Positions 51,669-60,408 of a DNA stretch of 64,000 bases are shown here, piece after piece (the first letter of the stretch is position 1; every line of letters begins with the position of its first letter). The notes below the pieces were generated by a model. That model saw nothing but the letters and a program-made list of their open reading frames with translations, did not search any database and was not told the DNA's origin. This DNA is from Chitinophagales bacterium (GTDB lineage Bacteria > Bacteroidota > Bacteroidia > Chitinophagales > Chitinophagaceae), in NCBI GenBank assembly GCA_017303395.1, contig JAFLBN010000004.1, positions 62,001-126,000 on the forward strand, given 5' to 3'. A program made the translations under genes and the position numbers.

Positions 51669-51758
51669 TTATTTCTTCTTATGACGGTTTTTTCTCAAAC
51701 GCTTTTTACGTTTGTGAGTTGCAATTTTATGTCTTTTTCTTTTCTTACCACAAGGCAT
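51669..51758 (-). CDS. mS38/AURKAIP1-COX24-like 29-residue basic protein
   Basis: A 29-residue protein read as MPCGKKRKRHKIATHKRKKRL followed by RKNRHKKK. The sequence with GKKRKRHK and HKRKKRLRKNRHKKK matches the short AURKAIP1/COX24 (mitochondrial mS38) domain proteins of Bacteroidota, thought to be a ribosome-bound basic peptide. More than half of its residues are Lys or Arg. It follows the TPR gene by 19 bases and precedes rng, so ribosome and RNase genes are linked. Confident from the recognisable sequence despite its length. Confidence 0.85.
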   Translation of the reverse strand: MPCGKKRKRHKIATHKRKKRLRKNRHKKK

Positions 51759-51777
51759 AACACGAATAATTTATTAG

Positions 51778-52638
51778 TTACTTAAATGAATTTATATAAT
51801 TGTCAATCTCTTTATCGAACTCAGGGTTGTTTACAATCTTCTTGCATTTTTCAAACAATTCGATTGCTTTTTGCTTTTCCCCTTTGCCCTTATAAGCCTC
51901 TGCCAAAAAATACATTGCTTCTGTATTGTTAGCTTCCTGCTTCAAGACTGTTTCAAAACGGCCAACTGCTTTGTCAAACTGCCCCGACTGTATGGCCAGC
52001 CTTCCTAACATCAGGTTGGCAGGTATATCGTCCGGTCTTTCGCGCGTAATGCCAAGTAACAATTGTACACCCTGCATCGTTTCTCCCGCACCTTCTATCA
52101 AAGCAGCCGCTAAGGCCATCTTTACCGTATCATTTTTAGGATTCAAATCCAGAGAGCGCTGAAAACAAGCAATTGATTGCTGCGCTTCCCACACTGTAAC
52201 GGCCGGAGAGCCGCTCCTCTGCATAAGGTCCAAAAATAATTGGCCTGCAAAGTTGAGGTTTTTTTCCGAATTCTCCAACTTTGCTGATTTGGCGTAATAA
52301 TATGCCGCCACAGGAAACTGTTTGTGTTCCTGCCACACCTTGCCCAGCTTCCAGTATATGGGAGCCATAGCTGCGGAATCTTTCAGGCTGCTTAGTTCTT
52401 TTTCTACTGCTGCTACCTCGCCGATTGCGTGTTCAGGCAGGGTTTTTCTGGCTGCAGTTTCTATGGAATCAAAAGAAGCAGGCTGCATGGATGTGTGTGT
52501 AGACGACATCCCTGCAGCCATGCCCTGCGGCGCGCCACCTTCTGCTTTCTTTGCAGGCGGGGTGGTGTTCGCACCAAAGTATAATAACGCAACGAGGCCA
52601 AGCGCCCCGATGATGGAGATATAATGTACTGGTTTCAA
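51778..52638 (-). CDS. Membrane-anchored TPR protein
   Basis: A 286-residue protein with one N-terminal hydrophobic segment (YISIIGALGLVALLYFGA) that anchors it, a low-complexity region (about 25-55: Ala, Pro, Met, Ser-rich), and TPR repeats from about 90 to the end (CFQRSLDLNPKNDTVKMALAAALIEGAG; PANLMLGRLAIQSGQFDKAVGRFETVLKQEANNTEAMYFLAEAYKGKGEKQKAIELFEKCKKI). It lies between the HU and mS38-like genes, an order seen in other Bacteroidota beside rng. Function unknown, probably a scaffold. Confidence 0.78.
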   Translation of the reverse strand: MKPVHYISIIGALGLVALLYFGANTTPPAKKAEGGAPQGMAAGMSSTHTSMQPASFDSIETAARKTLPEHAIGEVAAVEKELSSLKDSAAMAPIYWKLGKVWQEHKQFPVAAYYYAKSAKLENSEKNLNFAGQLFLDLMQRSGSPAVTVWEAQQSIACFQRSLDLNPKNDTVKMALAAALIEGAGETMQGVQLLLGITRERPDDIPANLMLGRLAIQSGQFDKAVGRFETVLKQEANNTEAMYFLAEAYKGKGEKQKAIELFEKCKKIVNNPEFDKEIDNYINSFK

Positions 52639-52693
52639 AGCATCAATTTCTGCGCAAAGGTACAGTAATTATGCCTTGCGCACTCATTCATCA

Positions 52694-53020
52694 CTAATCC
52701 CTGTCTTCTACGTCTACAGCAGAGTGTTCCCTCAGCTCGTGCTTAGACTCTTTCACTGCCTGCACAAACTCTTTGGCAGGTTTGAATGCCGGAATAAAGT
52801 GCTCAGGAATTTCAACCGCCACGTTTTTCTTGATGTTTCGGCCTATTTTAGCAGCACGCTTCTTCAGTATAAAGCTACCAAAGCCACGCACATAAACAGG
52901 TTCACCTTCTACCATCGATGCTTTCACTTCTTTAAAAAATGCTTCAAGGGTTACGAGGATGTCAACTTTAGGAATGCCGGTTTTTTCAGCAATGTTGGTG
53001 ACTACATCAGCCTTTCTCAT
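52694..53020 (-). CDS. HU/IHF-family DNA-binding protein
   Basis: A 108-residue nucleoid protein. The HU fold is complete in residues 1-92: ADVVTNIAEKTGIPKVDILVTLEAFFKEVKASMVEGEPVYVRGFGSFILKKRAAKIGRNIKKN, with the RGFGSF hinge and the AFKPAKEF end; a C-terminal tail of about 16 residues with charged KESKHELREHSAVDVEDRD follows, which is longer than in E. coli HU. It heads the cluster HU-TPR-mS38-rng. Such proteins bend DNA; the tail may modulate binding. Confidence 0.93.
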   Translation of the reverse strand: MRKADVVTNIAEKTGIPKVDILVTLEAFFKEVKASMVEGEPVYVRGFGSFILKKRAAKIGRNIKKNVAVEIPEHFIPAFKPAKEFVQAVKESKHELREHSAVDVEDRD

Positions 53021-53404
53021 ACGGTTTACAATTTTAATTGTTAATTAATACGATATAGTGAAAGTTTCGAGCTTGCATAACTCATTTTAAATCAACGATA
53101 TGCAAATTCCCCAATTTTAAGACAATTTTCAAGCCATTGTTTTCATTTTCGGGAATATTTACAATCCTTAAACACTTAGAAATCAGGCTGCTACATGGCT
53201 TTTTGGCTGAAAACCGCTACTATGGCGACATTCATCCACAAACAACAAATAATATTTAAAGAAAAAACTTTTATTCACTTAAAGCATTGATAATCCAAAT
53301 GTTAGGAATTAAATAAATTATGTGGATGTATTGTAGATTATTTTCTACACTTCGGGGAATGAGATACCACATAAACAAGCTGGTTTTATACCGAGTTAAG
53401 CACC
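53021..53404. other. AT-rich intergenic region without a recognisable gene
   Basis: A stretch of about 380 bases between the divergent HU gene and heme A synthase. It is very AT-rich, with A/T tracts around 53085-53170 and 53250-53330, and holds the promoters of both genes. I see no tRNA, no open reading frame with a plausible start, and no strong hairpin. HU genes may be autoregulated in such DNA, but nothing in the sequence shows this. Confidence 0.6.
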
Positions 53405-53412
53405 TAAATTTG
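53405..53412 (+). promoter_or_regulatory. -7 promoter box of ctaA
   Basis: TAAATTTG, ending one base before the ATG at 53414. Since transcription starts a few bases downstream of the box, that ATG should not be in the mRNA; GTG 53432 would be the next start. Confidence 0.5.
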
Positions 53413-53431
53413 CATGCAAATCTTTTCAAGG

Positions 53432-54484
53432 GTGTACGACAATAAAAAGAGACGGGCAGTAGCATATTGGTTGTTGACGGGTGTTTTTATGATTATCATA
53501 CAGGTACTCCTCGGTGGTGTTACCCGCCTCACCGGTTCGGGGCTGTCCATTACAGAATGGAAACCCATTATGGGTGCTATGCCGCCAATGGGAGATGCCG
53601 CATGGAATGAAGCCTTTGAAAAGTATCAGCAAATCGCTCAGTTCAAATACATCAATAACCACTTTACGGTCGATGATTTTAAATTCATTTTCTTTTGGGA
53701 ATGGTTTCACCGTCTATGGGCAAGGTTGCTGGGTGTAGTCTTTGCTGTTGGTTTTATTTATTTCATTGTGAAGCAGTATTTCGACAGGCAGATGATTGTT
53801 CCTTTCATCATCCTGTTTATACTAGGTGGTGTGCAGGGGCTGATAGGATGGATAATGGTAGCAAGCGGGCTCAACGATACCAACCTTTACGTAAACCACA
53901 TAAAGCTGGCATTACACTTCATGGCAGCACTATTATTGCTGTGCTACACACTTTGGTTTGCACTAAAACTACTAGTACCCGACAGGAAACTTACGTTTAA
54001 TAACAAGCTGCATACATTTACTATTGTTACCATTGCAGTTCTGTGTATACAATTAGTATATGGTGCATTTATGGCTGGCCTTAAAGCTGCAATGGCAGCA
54101 CCGACATGGCCTACCATCAATGGCATGTGGGTACCCGATAGCGTAATGTTGCACAGTTTTGTAAACCACCCTATCAATGTACACTTCATGCACAGGCAAC
54201 TGGCATACTTGCTGTTCACACTCATTATGTTCTGGTTTGGCAGCGCTAGCAAGTTTGCAAAACATAACAGTAGCAGCCTTATTAACAATGCACGCTGGTG
54301 GCCTTTTGTATTAGTATTTGTACAGGTAATACTCGGTATTGTTACGGTAATAAGTGCTCCTAAAATAGTACCCGGTAAATTCGGCGCATTTGAGGTACTG
54401 GCAGAATTGCATCAGCTATTTGCCATGTTCCTGTTGATGGCATTGGTTGTAAACCTCTATGCAGTACGCCGTAAAACATCATAA
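53432..54484 (+). CDS. ctaA: Heme A synthase (COX15/CtaA family)
   Basis: A protein of about 350 residues that oxidises heme O to heme A for aa3-type cytochrome oxidase. Eight hydrophobic helices are apparent; the conserved loops include GGVTRLTGSGLSITEWKPI, FKFIFFWEWFHRLWAR (with a heme His), LNDTNLYVNHIKLALH and NVHFMHRQLAYLL. The ATG at 53414 (MQIFSRV) would place the start directly behind the promoter box, so GTG 53432 (VYDNKKRRAVAYWLL) is preferred; both keep the whole domain. ctaB and oxidase genes are not in the window. Confidence 0.88.
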   Translation: MYDNKKRRAVAYWLLTGVFMIIIQVLLGGVTRLTGSGLSITEWKPIMGAMPPMGDAAWNEAFEKYQQIAQFKYINNHFTVDDFKFIFFWEWFHRLWARLLGVVFAVGFIYFIVKQYFDRQMIVPFIILFILGGVQGLIGWIMVASGLNDTNLYVNHIKLALHFMAALLLLCYTLWFALKLLVPDRKLTFNNKLHTFTIVTIAVLCIQLVYGAFMAGLKAAMAAPTWPTINGMWVPDSVMLHSFVNHPINVHFMHRQLAYLLFTLIMFWFGSASKFAKHNSSSLINNARWWPFVLVFVQVILGIVTVISAPKIVPGKFGAFEVLAELHQLFAMFLLMALVVNLYAVRRKTS

Positions 54485-54553
54485 CGCAAATTATACATAG
54501 CCGTTACAAAAAGGCAGTAAGTATGTCGTATCTTAATGTAAGAATAAGATGCA

Positions 54554-56782
54554 ATGCGTGATGTACTGAAAAACATATTCCGCTTCCTGCCTGTGCAGTT
54601 GTTGATACTGCACTTCCGCAAGTATCAGTTGCTCTTGGTATTCTGGGCAGTGCTGATATCTACCATCACAGGGCATTTTGCAGCGGTGTTTGGCGCATCT
54701 TCACTGTTTCTGGCACCTGAGTATCAGGGTGAAATCAGCTTCTTCAGTATGTTTATATTGGGTGGTGCTATGGCTGTGTTTGTAATGGCATGGCATATCA
54801 CCACGTTCATTATTCACAGTACCAGGTTGCCGTTTCTGGGTGCGGTGAGGCATGCATTTATTAAATACTGTATCAACAATTCCGTATTACCTACCGCTTT
54901 TCTGATATTCTATTCAGTAACCATCACACATTATCAGTTGCATGATGAACATACAAAAGCCATGCAGGTATTATTGTTCCAGCTTGGTTTTTACATTGGC
55001 TTCAGCCTTATCATCATCGTTTCATTTGCATATTTCTTCAGGGTAGACAGAGATTTGCTGAAAGTAGTAGTAACACGCATTGCCAACCCGTCTCGCATCA
55101 AAAGCCTGATACCTTATGACGCGCTCGACTATGAGATGGACATAGTTCGCACAGATACATATATCGGTGGCAGACTGAAAATTCAGCGTTGCGATGAGCT
55201 GGAAAGCTATTCTCAAAAACTACTGCAGACTGTATTGCGCAAACACCACCGCAACGCTGTTACTGCTACTATATTTGCGTTGCTGCTGCTTTGGGCATCT
55301 GGCTTTTTTGTAGATCAGCCCGTACTGCGTATACCTGCAGGTGCCAGCTTCCTGATCCTGTTTTCGGTTATCATGGGTATAGTGGGTGCTATGAAATATT
55401 TTCTGCGTAGTTGGGAGATGCTGGGATGGGTATTGATATTTGCCACCCTATCGTTGATGGTAAAAAATGATGTGATAGATATGCGCAGCATAGCATACGG
55501 ACTAAACTACCAAACAGACACAACATCAAGGCCACGATACGAACCCGACAAACTGAATACGATATTTAATAATGCTGTTTGCCTGCGCGATAAACAATTG
55601 GAAGAAAAACGCCTTGACCTGTGGCAGCAAAAGCGCATGGCAGCAAAAGACACCAATGCTCCGCTAGTTGTAATATGCGTTAGCGGTGGTGGTAATCGTT
55701 CTGCATACTGGACATTCCGTACACTGCAATATATTGATAGTGTCAACAAAGGCAGGCTGTTTGACGATGCTGTATTGATAACCGGGGCTTCGGGTGGCAT
55801 GTTAGGTGCATCCTACTGGCGAGAGGTACATAGCAGTTATCGTGAACAAAAGATTGCTACACCATACAACAGCAAGTATCAGGAAAATATTGGTAAAGAT
55901 TTATTGAACTCCATCATCTATTCGCTTGCCAGTGTAGATATAGCTTCACCTTTCAACAAAATAGCCGTAGCCGGATATTCTTATAAAAAAGATCGTGGCT
56001 ATTCTATGGAGCAAGAGCTGATACGCAATACAGAAGGCATGCTAGACCATAAGCTGGGCGACTACACAGCCAAAGAAAAGAATTGCGATATGCCAGCACT
56101 GATTGTAAACAGTACAATTGTGAATGATGGCAAGCGCATGATGTTTGCGGCGTTGCCGGTTAGCTACCTTAGCAAACCGCAGTACAATAAATACAATAAC
56201 GCTGCTGTAGATGCTATTGATTTTGCAGCGTTCTTCGAATCTCAAAATCCATACAATTTGCGCATTACGACCGCTTTGCGTGCCAATGCTACATTCCCGT
56301 ATATACTCCCTGTAGTACGTATGCCATCTGTACCTGAAATAAACCTGATGGATGCAGGGCTGCGTGATAATTTTGGTATGGAGGTAGCAGTGCGTTATCT
56401 GTACACCATGAAAGACTGGATAGCACGAAATAACAAGCAAGTAGTATTACTGCAGATACGTGATACCCGTGAACATGAACTATTCCCGCAATCACCCATT
56501 GATAATCTTGCAAGTATGATAACTACGCCATTGTTTGTGATTCAAAATAAATGGGAGAGCTTTCAGTCTTATGGCCAAAGCTATCTGAAGGACTATGCAC
56601 TTGGCTTGTTTGATAAAAAGCTGGACATCATAACAATGGAGTATGTACCCGAACATCCCGAAAAAAGCGCCGCACTCAACTTCCACCTTACAAGAAGGGA
56701 GAAGAAAGATTTGCTGAACTCTATCTACAATCCTGTCAATCAGTCTGCGGCACTGCAAATGAAATCTCACTTAAGTAATTAA
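54554..56782 (+). CDS. Membrane-anchored patatin-like phospholipase
   Basis: A 742-residue protein with an N-terminal region of about six to seven hydrophobic helices (residues 20-330) and a C-terminal patatin-like lipase domain. The latter shows the glycine-rich oxyanion loop VSGGGNRS near 376, the nucleophile in GASGGMLGA near 411, and the catalytic Asp in MDAGLRDN near 599. Patatin-like enzymes are usually soluble or tied to the outer membrane by a barrel, so an N-terminal helical bundle is unusual. Likely works on lipids of the inner membrane. Followed by a glycosyltransferase gene. Confidence 0.78.
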   Translation: MRDVLKNIFRFLPVQLLILHFRKYQLLLVFWAVLISTITGHFAAVFGASSLFLAPEYQGEISFFSMFILGGAMAVFVMAWHITTFIIHSTRLPFLGAVRHAFIKYCINNSVLPTAFLIFYSVTITHYQLHDEHTKAMQVLLFQLGFYIGFSLIIIVSFAYFFRVDRDLLKVVVTRIANPSRIKSLIPYDALDYEMDIVRTDTYIGGRLKIQRCDELESYSQKLLQTVLRKHHRNAVTATIFALLLLWASGFFVDQPVLRIPAGASFLILFSVIMGIVGAMKYFLRSWEMLGWVLIFATLSLMVKNDVIDMRSIAYGLNYQTDTTSRPRYEPDKLNTIFNNAVCLRDKQLEEKRLDLWQQKRMAAKDTNAPLVVICVSGGGNRSAYWTFRTLQYIDSVNKGRLFDDAVLITGASGGMLGASYWREVHSSYREQKIATPYNSKYQENIGKDLLNSIIYSLASVDIASPFNKIAVAGYSYKKDRGYSMEQELIRNTEGMLDHKLGDYTAKEKNCDMPALIVNSTIVNDGKRMMFAALPVSYLSKPQYNKYNNAAVDAIDFAAFFESQNPYNLRITTALRANATFPYILPVVRMPSVPEINLMDAGLRDNFGMEVAVRYLYTMKDWIARNNKQVVLLQIRDTREHELFPQSPIDNLASMITTPLFVIQNKWESFQSYGQSYLKDYALGLFDKKLDIITMEYVPEHPEKSAALNFHLTRREKKDLLNSIYNPVNQSAALQMKSHLSN

Positions 56783-56816
56783 TCTGCGCTACCTTCGCAC
56801 CACAGTTGCACTACCA

Positions 56817-57689
56817 ATGAAAGTAACGGGTTTCAGCATCATCCGCAATGCCGTAAAGTATGATTATCCTATTGTAGAGGCCATCAGGTCTATCCTACCA
56901 TTGTGCGACGAATTTGTGATTGGCATCGGCCAGTCTGAAGACGACACCATTGGTTTGATAGAAAGCATCAATAGCCCAAAGATAAAAATCATACATACTG
57001 TTTGGGACGATAACCTGCGTACGGGTGGACTGGTGTTGAGCGATGAAACCAACAAAGCTTTCAAAGCAATAGAAGCAGATACCGATTGGTGTTTTTACAT
57101 ACAGGGCGATGAGGTGATACATGAAAAATATCACGACGCTATACGTGCAGGCATGCAAGAGCATTTACAGGACAAACGTGTAGATGGACTGCTGTTTAAA
57201 TACCTGCACTTCTATGGTTCTTACGATTATGTAGGTAGCTCTACACGCTGGTATCCACATGAGATTCGTATCATCCGAAACGATAAAAGCATCTACTCAT
57301 ACAAAGATGCACAAGGCTTTCGCAAGGGCGATGACCAGAAGCTGAATGTGAAACTGTTAGATGCCTACGTTTACCACTACGGATGGGTAAAGGACCCACG
57401 CGCCATGCAACGCAAACAGGAGAACTTCCACAAAATGTGGCACGATGATGAATGGCTGGAAAGCAATGTCATCAAAGCAGAAGCATTCGATTACTTTGGC
57501 GATATAGACGAGCTGGCAAAGTTTAAAGGCACACACCCTGCAGTAATGCAAGAGCGCATCAACCGCATCAATTGGCAGTTTGACTACGACATATCTTACA
57601 ACAAACGCAGCCTCAAAACAAAGTTCAAGACGTTTGCCGAAGAGGTCTTAGGCATCGGCATGAGTTATAAAAACTACAAGCTTATTTAG
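56817..57689 (+). CDS. Family 2-like glycosyltransferase
   Basis: A 290-residue soluble protein with a GT-A-like N-terminal part (TGFSIIRNAVKYDYPIVEAIRSILPLCDEFVIGIGQSEDDTIGLIESI), a metal-site-like QGDEVIHE in FYIQGDEVIH near residues 97-106, and a variable C-terminal half rich in aromatic residues (YGWVKDPRAMQRKQENFHKMWHDDEW). Resembles GT2-type family members for cell-surface glycans. It lies 35 bases after the patatin gene and ends in a 4-base overlap with hutH on the opposite strand. Acceptor unknown. Confidence 0.75.
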   Translation: MKVTGFSIIRNAVKYDYPIVEAIRSILPLCDEFVIGIGQSEDDTIGLIESINSPKIKIIHTVWDDNLRTGGLVLSDETNKAFKAIEADTDWCFYIQGDEVIHEKYHDAIRAGMQEHLQDKRVDGLLFKYLHFYGSYDYVGSSTRWYPHEIRIIRNDKSIYSYKDAQGFRKGDDQKLNVKLLDAYVYHYGWVKDPRAMQRKQENFHKMWHDDEWLESNVIKAEAFDYFGDIDELAKFKGTHPAVMQERINRINWQFDYDISYNKRSLKTKFKTFAEEVLGIGMSYKNYKLI

Positions 57690-59164
57690 CCGATTATCTT
57701 TTCTACGTCCTGATTCAGGAATTGTTCTGCTTTTATCAAATCATCGTGCAACAACCTGTCTGTTGCCATAAAAGAAATCTCTTTACGGAAAGCAGCGTAC
57801 AGTTTTTCCAATGCAGGAGATGATGTGGCAGGCCTTCTGAAATCTATTGCTTGTGCAGCTGTCAGCAATTCTATTGCCAATACGCGTTGCACATTCATCA
57901 CTACACGGCGCAGTTTGGTTGCAGCATTCGCACCCATACTTACATGGTCTTCCTGTCCGTTACTGCTCACAATGCTATCTACAGATGCAGGCGTACACAA
58001 TTGTTTGCTCTGGCTTACGATAGCAGCAGCAGTGTATTGTGCAATCATGAAGCCACTATTAACACCTGCCTCTGGTGCAAGGAATGGCGGCAGGTCACGT
58101 TGTCCGCTTATCAGCAAATAGGTTCTGCGTTCAGATATATTGGCAAGCTCTGCAACAGCAATAGCAAGGAAGTCGAGGTTCAATGCCAATGGCTGTCCAT
58201 GAAAGTTACCACCACTCATGATGGCATCTTCGTCGTGGAATACAATCGGATTATCTGTTACAGAATTAATCTCCGTTTCTACAATACCGCTCACCATATC
58301 TATCACGTCTTTGCTGGCACCATGTACCTGCGGCATACAACGGAAAGAATATGGATCTTGTACTTGTTGTTTAGGCATTGCCTGTATAGCGCTACCTTGC
58401 AGCAGGCTCAGTATGCGTTGTGCTGTAGCTATCTGTCCTTTGTGGGGGCGCACACGGTGTATCGGATGTTGGAAAGGTTCGTCTTTTGCCATGAAACCCT
58501 CGGCAGACAAGGCACCTATAACATCTGCCCATGCAGATAGTTGTCTTGATTTTATCAGGCACCAAACAGCATGGCTGCTCATAAACTGTGTACCATTCAG
58601 CAATGCAAGCCCTTCTTTTGCAGCCAGTGGTATTGGTTCCAGTCCTGTTTCTTTCAGCACTTCCGCAGCTTCTCTTACTACACCTTTGTAGCGCACTTTA
58701 CCTTTACCAAATATCGGCAGGCTCAGGTGGGCAAGCGGCGCAAGGTCGCCCGAAGCACCCAGAGAACCCAGCTCATACACCACAGGGCTGATACTGAGAT
58801 TATAGAAATCTATCAGTCGCTGTACTATTTCTTTGCGCACACCACTATAACCACGACCCAGGCCATGCGCTTTCAGCAGCAGCATCCACCTTACTATATC
58901 TTCAGACACCTCATCGCCCATACCACATGCATGAGAACAAACAAGGTTTTCCTGCAATTGAGACAGTTCATCATCTGCTATACGCACGTTGCACAACGAC
59001 CCGAAACCGGTATTGATACCATAGTAGGTATTGCCTTGTTTCAGTATATCGTCCAGGTAATTTCTGTTGGTAGCAATGCGTGCAAAAGCATCTGCAGGCA
59101 GCGCAAAAGATGAAGCGTTCCAGTTGCTGAGAAAATCTATCGAAATATGTTCAGGTAGTTCCAT
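57686..59164 (-). CDS. hutH: Histidine ammonia-lyase
   Basis: A 492-residue enzyme that deaminates L-histidine to urocanate. The MIO-forming Ala-Ser-Gly is at residues 137-139 in GSLGASGDLAPLAH; GINTGFGSL at 49-57 supplies the catalytic Tyr loop; the LVCSHACG sequence near 74-81 has the Ser-His pair of histidine rather than phenylalanine/tyrosine lyases. ATG 59164 is supported by the promoter at 59183-59190. The other hut genes are not adjacent. It is flanked by a glycosyltransferase and a thioredoxin-like gene. Confidence 0.93.
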   Translation of the reverse strand: MELPEHISIDFLSNWNASSFALPADAFARIATNRNYLDDILKQGNTYYGINTGFGSLCNVRIADDELSQLQENLVCSHACGMGDEVSEDIVRWMLLLKAHGLGRGYSGVRKEIVQRLIDFYNLSISPVVYELGSLGASGDLAPLAHLSLPIFGKGKVRYKGVVREAAEVLKETGLEPIPLAAKEGLALLNGTQFMSSHAVWCLIKSRQLSAWADVIGALSAEGFMAKDEPFQHPIHRVRPHKGQIATAQRILSLLQGSAIQAMPKQQVQDPYSFRCMPQVHGASKDVIDMVSGIVETEINSVTDNPIVFHDEDAIMSGGNFHGQPLALNLDFLAIAVAELANISERRTYLLISGQRDLPPFLAPEAGVNSGFMIAQYTAAAIVSQSKQLCTPASVDSIVSSNGQEDHVSMGANAATKLRRVVMNVQRVLAIELLTAAQAIDFRRPATSSPALEKLYAAFRKEISFMATDRLLHDDLIKAEQFLNQDVEKIIG

Positions 59165-59182
59165 TATGCTGTATTGTGGCAG

Positions 59183-59190
59183 CAAAAGTA
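59183..59190 (-). promoter_or_regulatory. -7 promoter box of hutH
   Basis: Minus-strand TACTTTTG, 18 bases before ATG 59164; excludes a longer start that overlaps it. Confidence 0.5.
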
Positions 59191-59217
59191 ACTATTCGGC
59201 GGGAAAGGCTGAAACGC

Positions 59218-59739
59218 CTATTTTTTAGCTATATCTTTTTCTATAATAGCTTTCAGGTCGGCCTCTATGCTCTTATTTACAGACTCTATTATCCTGCCCA
59301 CTTCCTGATTATCCTTTATCAGTATGAATGTTGGGACGCGGCTTATTTCATAAAACTTAGCCTCGGTATACTTCGCCATCTTTGTTCTGTCCACACCATA
59401 CATGGTATGCTGATGCATAGGGTAATCTGCTGCGGCTAATACTTTCAGCAGTTTTGGTACCAGGTTTTGAGAATCCTCGCACCATGTACCCATGAAGGTT
59501 ACAACCTCATATTGCTTCAGGTGTTTTCCCAGAAAATCGAGATCTGCACCATTCGGCTTATAATCAACAATGCCTTTGTCAAGCCATTTAAAGCTTGGCT
59601 CTTTGCGCAGGTCATTGTATGTTATCTGTCCTTTGAAAACAACACTTCCGTTTTCTTTATCTGTAGATGTATCGAAGTCTGTCTGTGCTTTTACCACCAT
59701 ACTCATCAGCAATAATGCTATCAATATTACGCCCCTCAT
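59218..59739 (-). CDS. Exported thioredoxin-fold protein
   Basis: A 173-residue protein with a signal peptide (MRGVILIALLLMSMVVKAQ, residues 1-19) and a thioredoxin-like domain. The active-site loop is GTWCEDS near 84-90: only one Cys, in place of the usual CxxC, so it is not a normal dithiol oxidoreductase; a CxxS site can act as a thiol isomerase or just bind substrate. The cis-Pro segment is RVPTFILI. It overlaps the MerR-like gene by 4 bases, so the two are probably co-translated. Confidence 0.82.
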   Translation of the reverse strand: MRGVILIALLLMSMVVKAQTDFDTSTDKENGSVVFKGQITYNDLRKEPSFKWLDKGIVDYKPNGADLDFLGKHLKQYEVVTFMGTWCEDSQNLVPKLLKVLAAADYPMHQHTMYGVDRTKMAKYTEAKFYEISRVPTFILIKDNQEVGRIIESVNKSIEADLKAIIEKDIAKK

Positions 59740-60275
59740 GAAAGCTGTTTTCTAATCTGTAATAATTTGCTGCGCAACACCAGCAAAGACTTTTTCAGGT
59801 CTACTTGCTGCACAGATATTTTGCGGTTCTCTTTCAGCTTGGCTTTTGCACCACTGATGGTAAACCCTCGTTCTTTCACAAGATGGTAGATGGTATTGAT
59901 TTCGCGTACCTGTTCGGGCGTGTACAGCCTGTCGCCCTTGCGGGTGGTACGTACTTTCATTTCAAACTCCTTGGTCCAGAAACGGATATTGGATGTGGCT
60001 ACTTTAAAGATACCCGCCACCTCGCCGATGGTATAATACTGCTTATCGCCCTGCCAATGGCTCAGCGCTTCAGATTTGTGTTGCAGCTCTTTTACCTTGC
60101 GTTGCTTCTTTGGTTTTTCTTCAGTTGCAGCTTCGGTAGCAGGTTCTTCTGCTTCGGTATTTTCAGCCTCTTCTTTAGGTTCAGCATCCTTTTTGGCCGC
60201 ACGTGGTTTGCGTGCAGGCTTTACAGGCTCTGTTACCAGTTCTTCGCCAAAGAGTGTGAGGACTTTTGTTACCAT
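59736..60275 (-). CDS. MerR-family regulator with charged N-terminal extension
   Basis: A 179-residue protein. After an N-terminal extension of about 75 residues rich in Lys, Glu, Ala and Pro (KPARKPRAAKKDAEPKEEAENTEAEE), it has a MerR-type winged helix: YYTIGEVAGIFKVATSNIRFWTKEFEMKVRTTRKGDRLYTPEQVREINTIYHLVKERGFTISGAKAKLKEN. The C-terminal coiled coil is short and no metal-binding Cys is seen, so it is not a metal sensor of the classic type. Its start and the downstream thioredoxin gene overlap by 4 bases. Confidence 0.85.
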   Translation of the reverse strand: MVTKVLTLFGEELVTEPVKPARKPRAAKKDAEPKEEAENTEAEEPATEAATEEKPKKQRKVKELQHKSEALSHWQGDKQYYTIGEVAGIFKVATSNIRFWTKEFEMKVRTTRKGDRLYTPEQVREINTIYHLVKERGFTISGAKAKLKENRKISVQQVDLKKSLLVLRSKLLQIRKQLS

Positions 60276-60379
60276 TACTACAAAATAACAAAAAAATCAG
60301 GTTGGCATTAAAATATATTATTAAGGTGCATGTATATAGCTGTATCAATAAACTGTATGACAGGCAACCCTTTTTACCT

Positions 60380-60387
60380 TAATTTTG
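60380..60387 (+). promoter_or_regulatory. -7 promoter box of mqnC
   Basis: TAATTTTG, 21 bases before ATG 60409; it overlaps a longer in-frame start at 60385 and so supports the shorter protein. Confidence 0.5.
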
Positions 60388-60408
60388 TTAAGATTATTAA
60401 AGGTTTTC

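Noticed and set aside
53021-53404. Possible tRNA or small RNA in the long intergenic region
   Set aside because: No acceptor stem, no T-loop GTTCRA and no terminator hairpin could be found.
57686-59164. Phenylalanine/tyrosine ammonia-lyase of flexirubin clusters
   Set aside because: The substrate-selectivity segment has Ser-His as in histidine ammonia-lyase, and no flexirubin genes are nearby.
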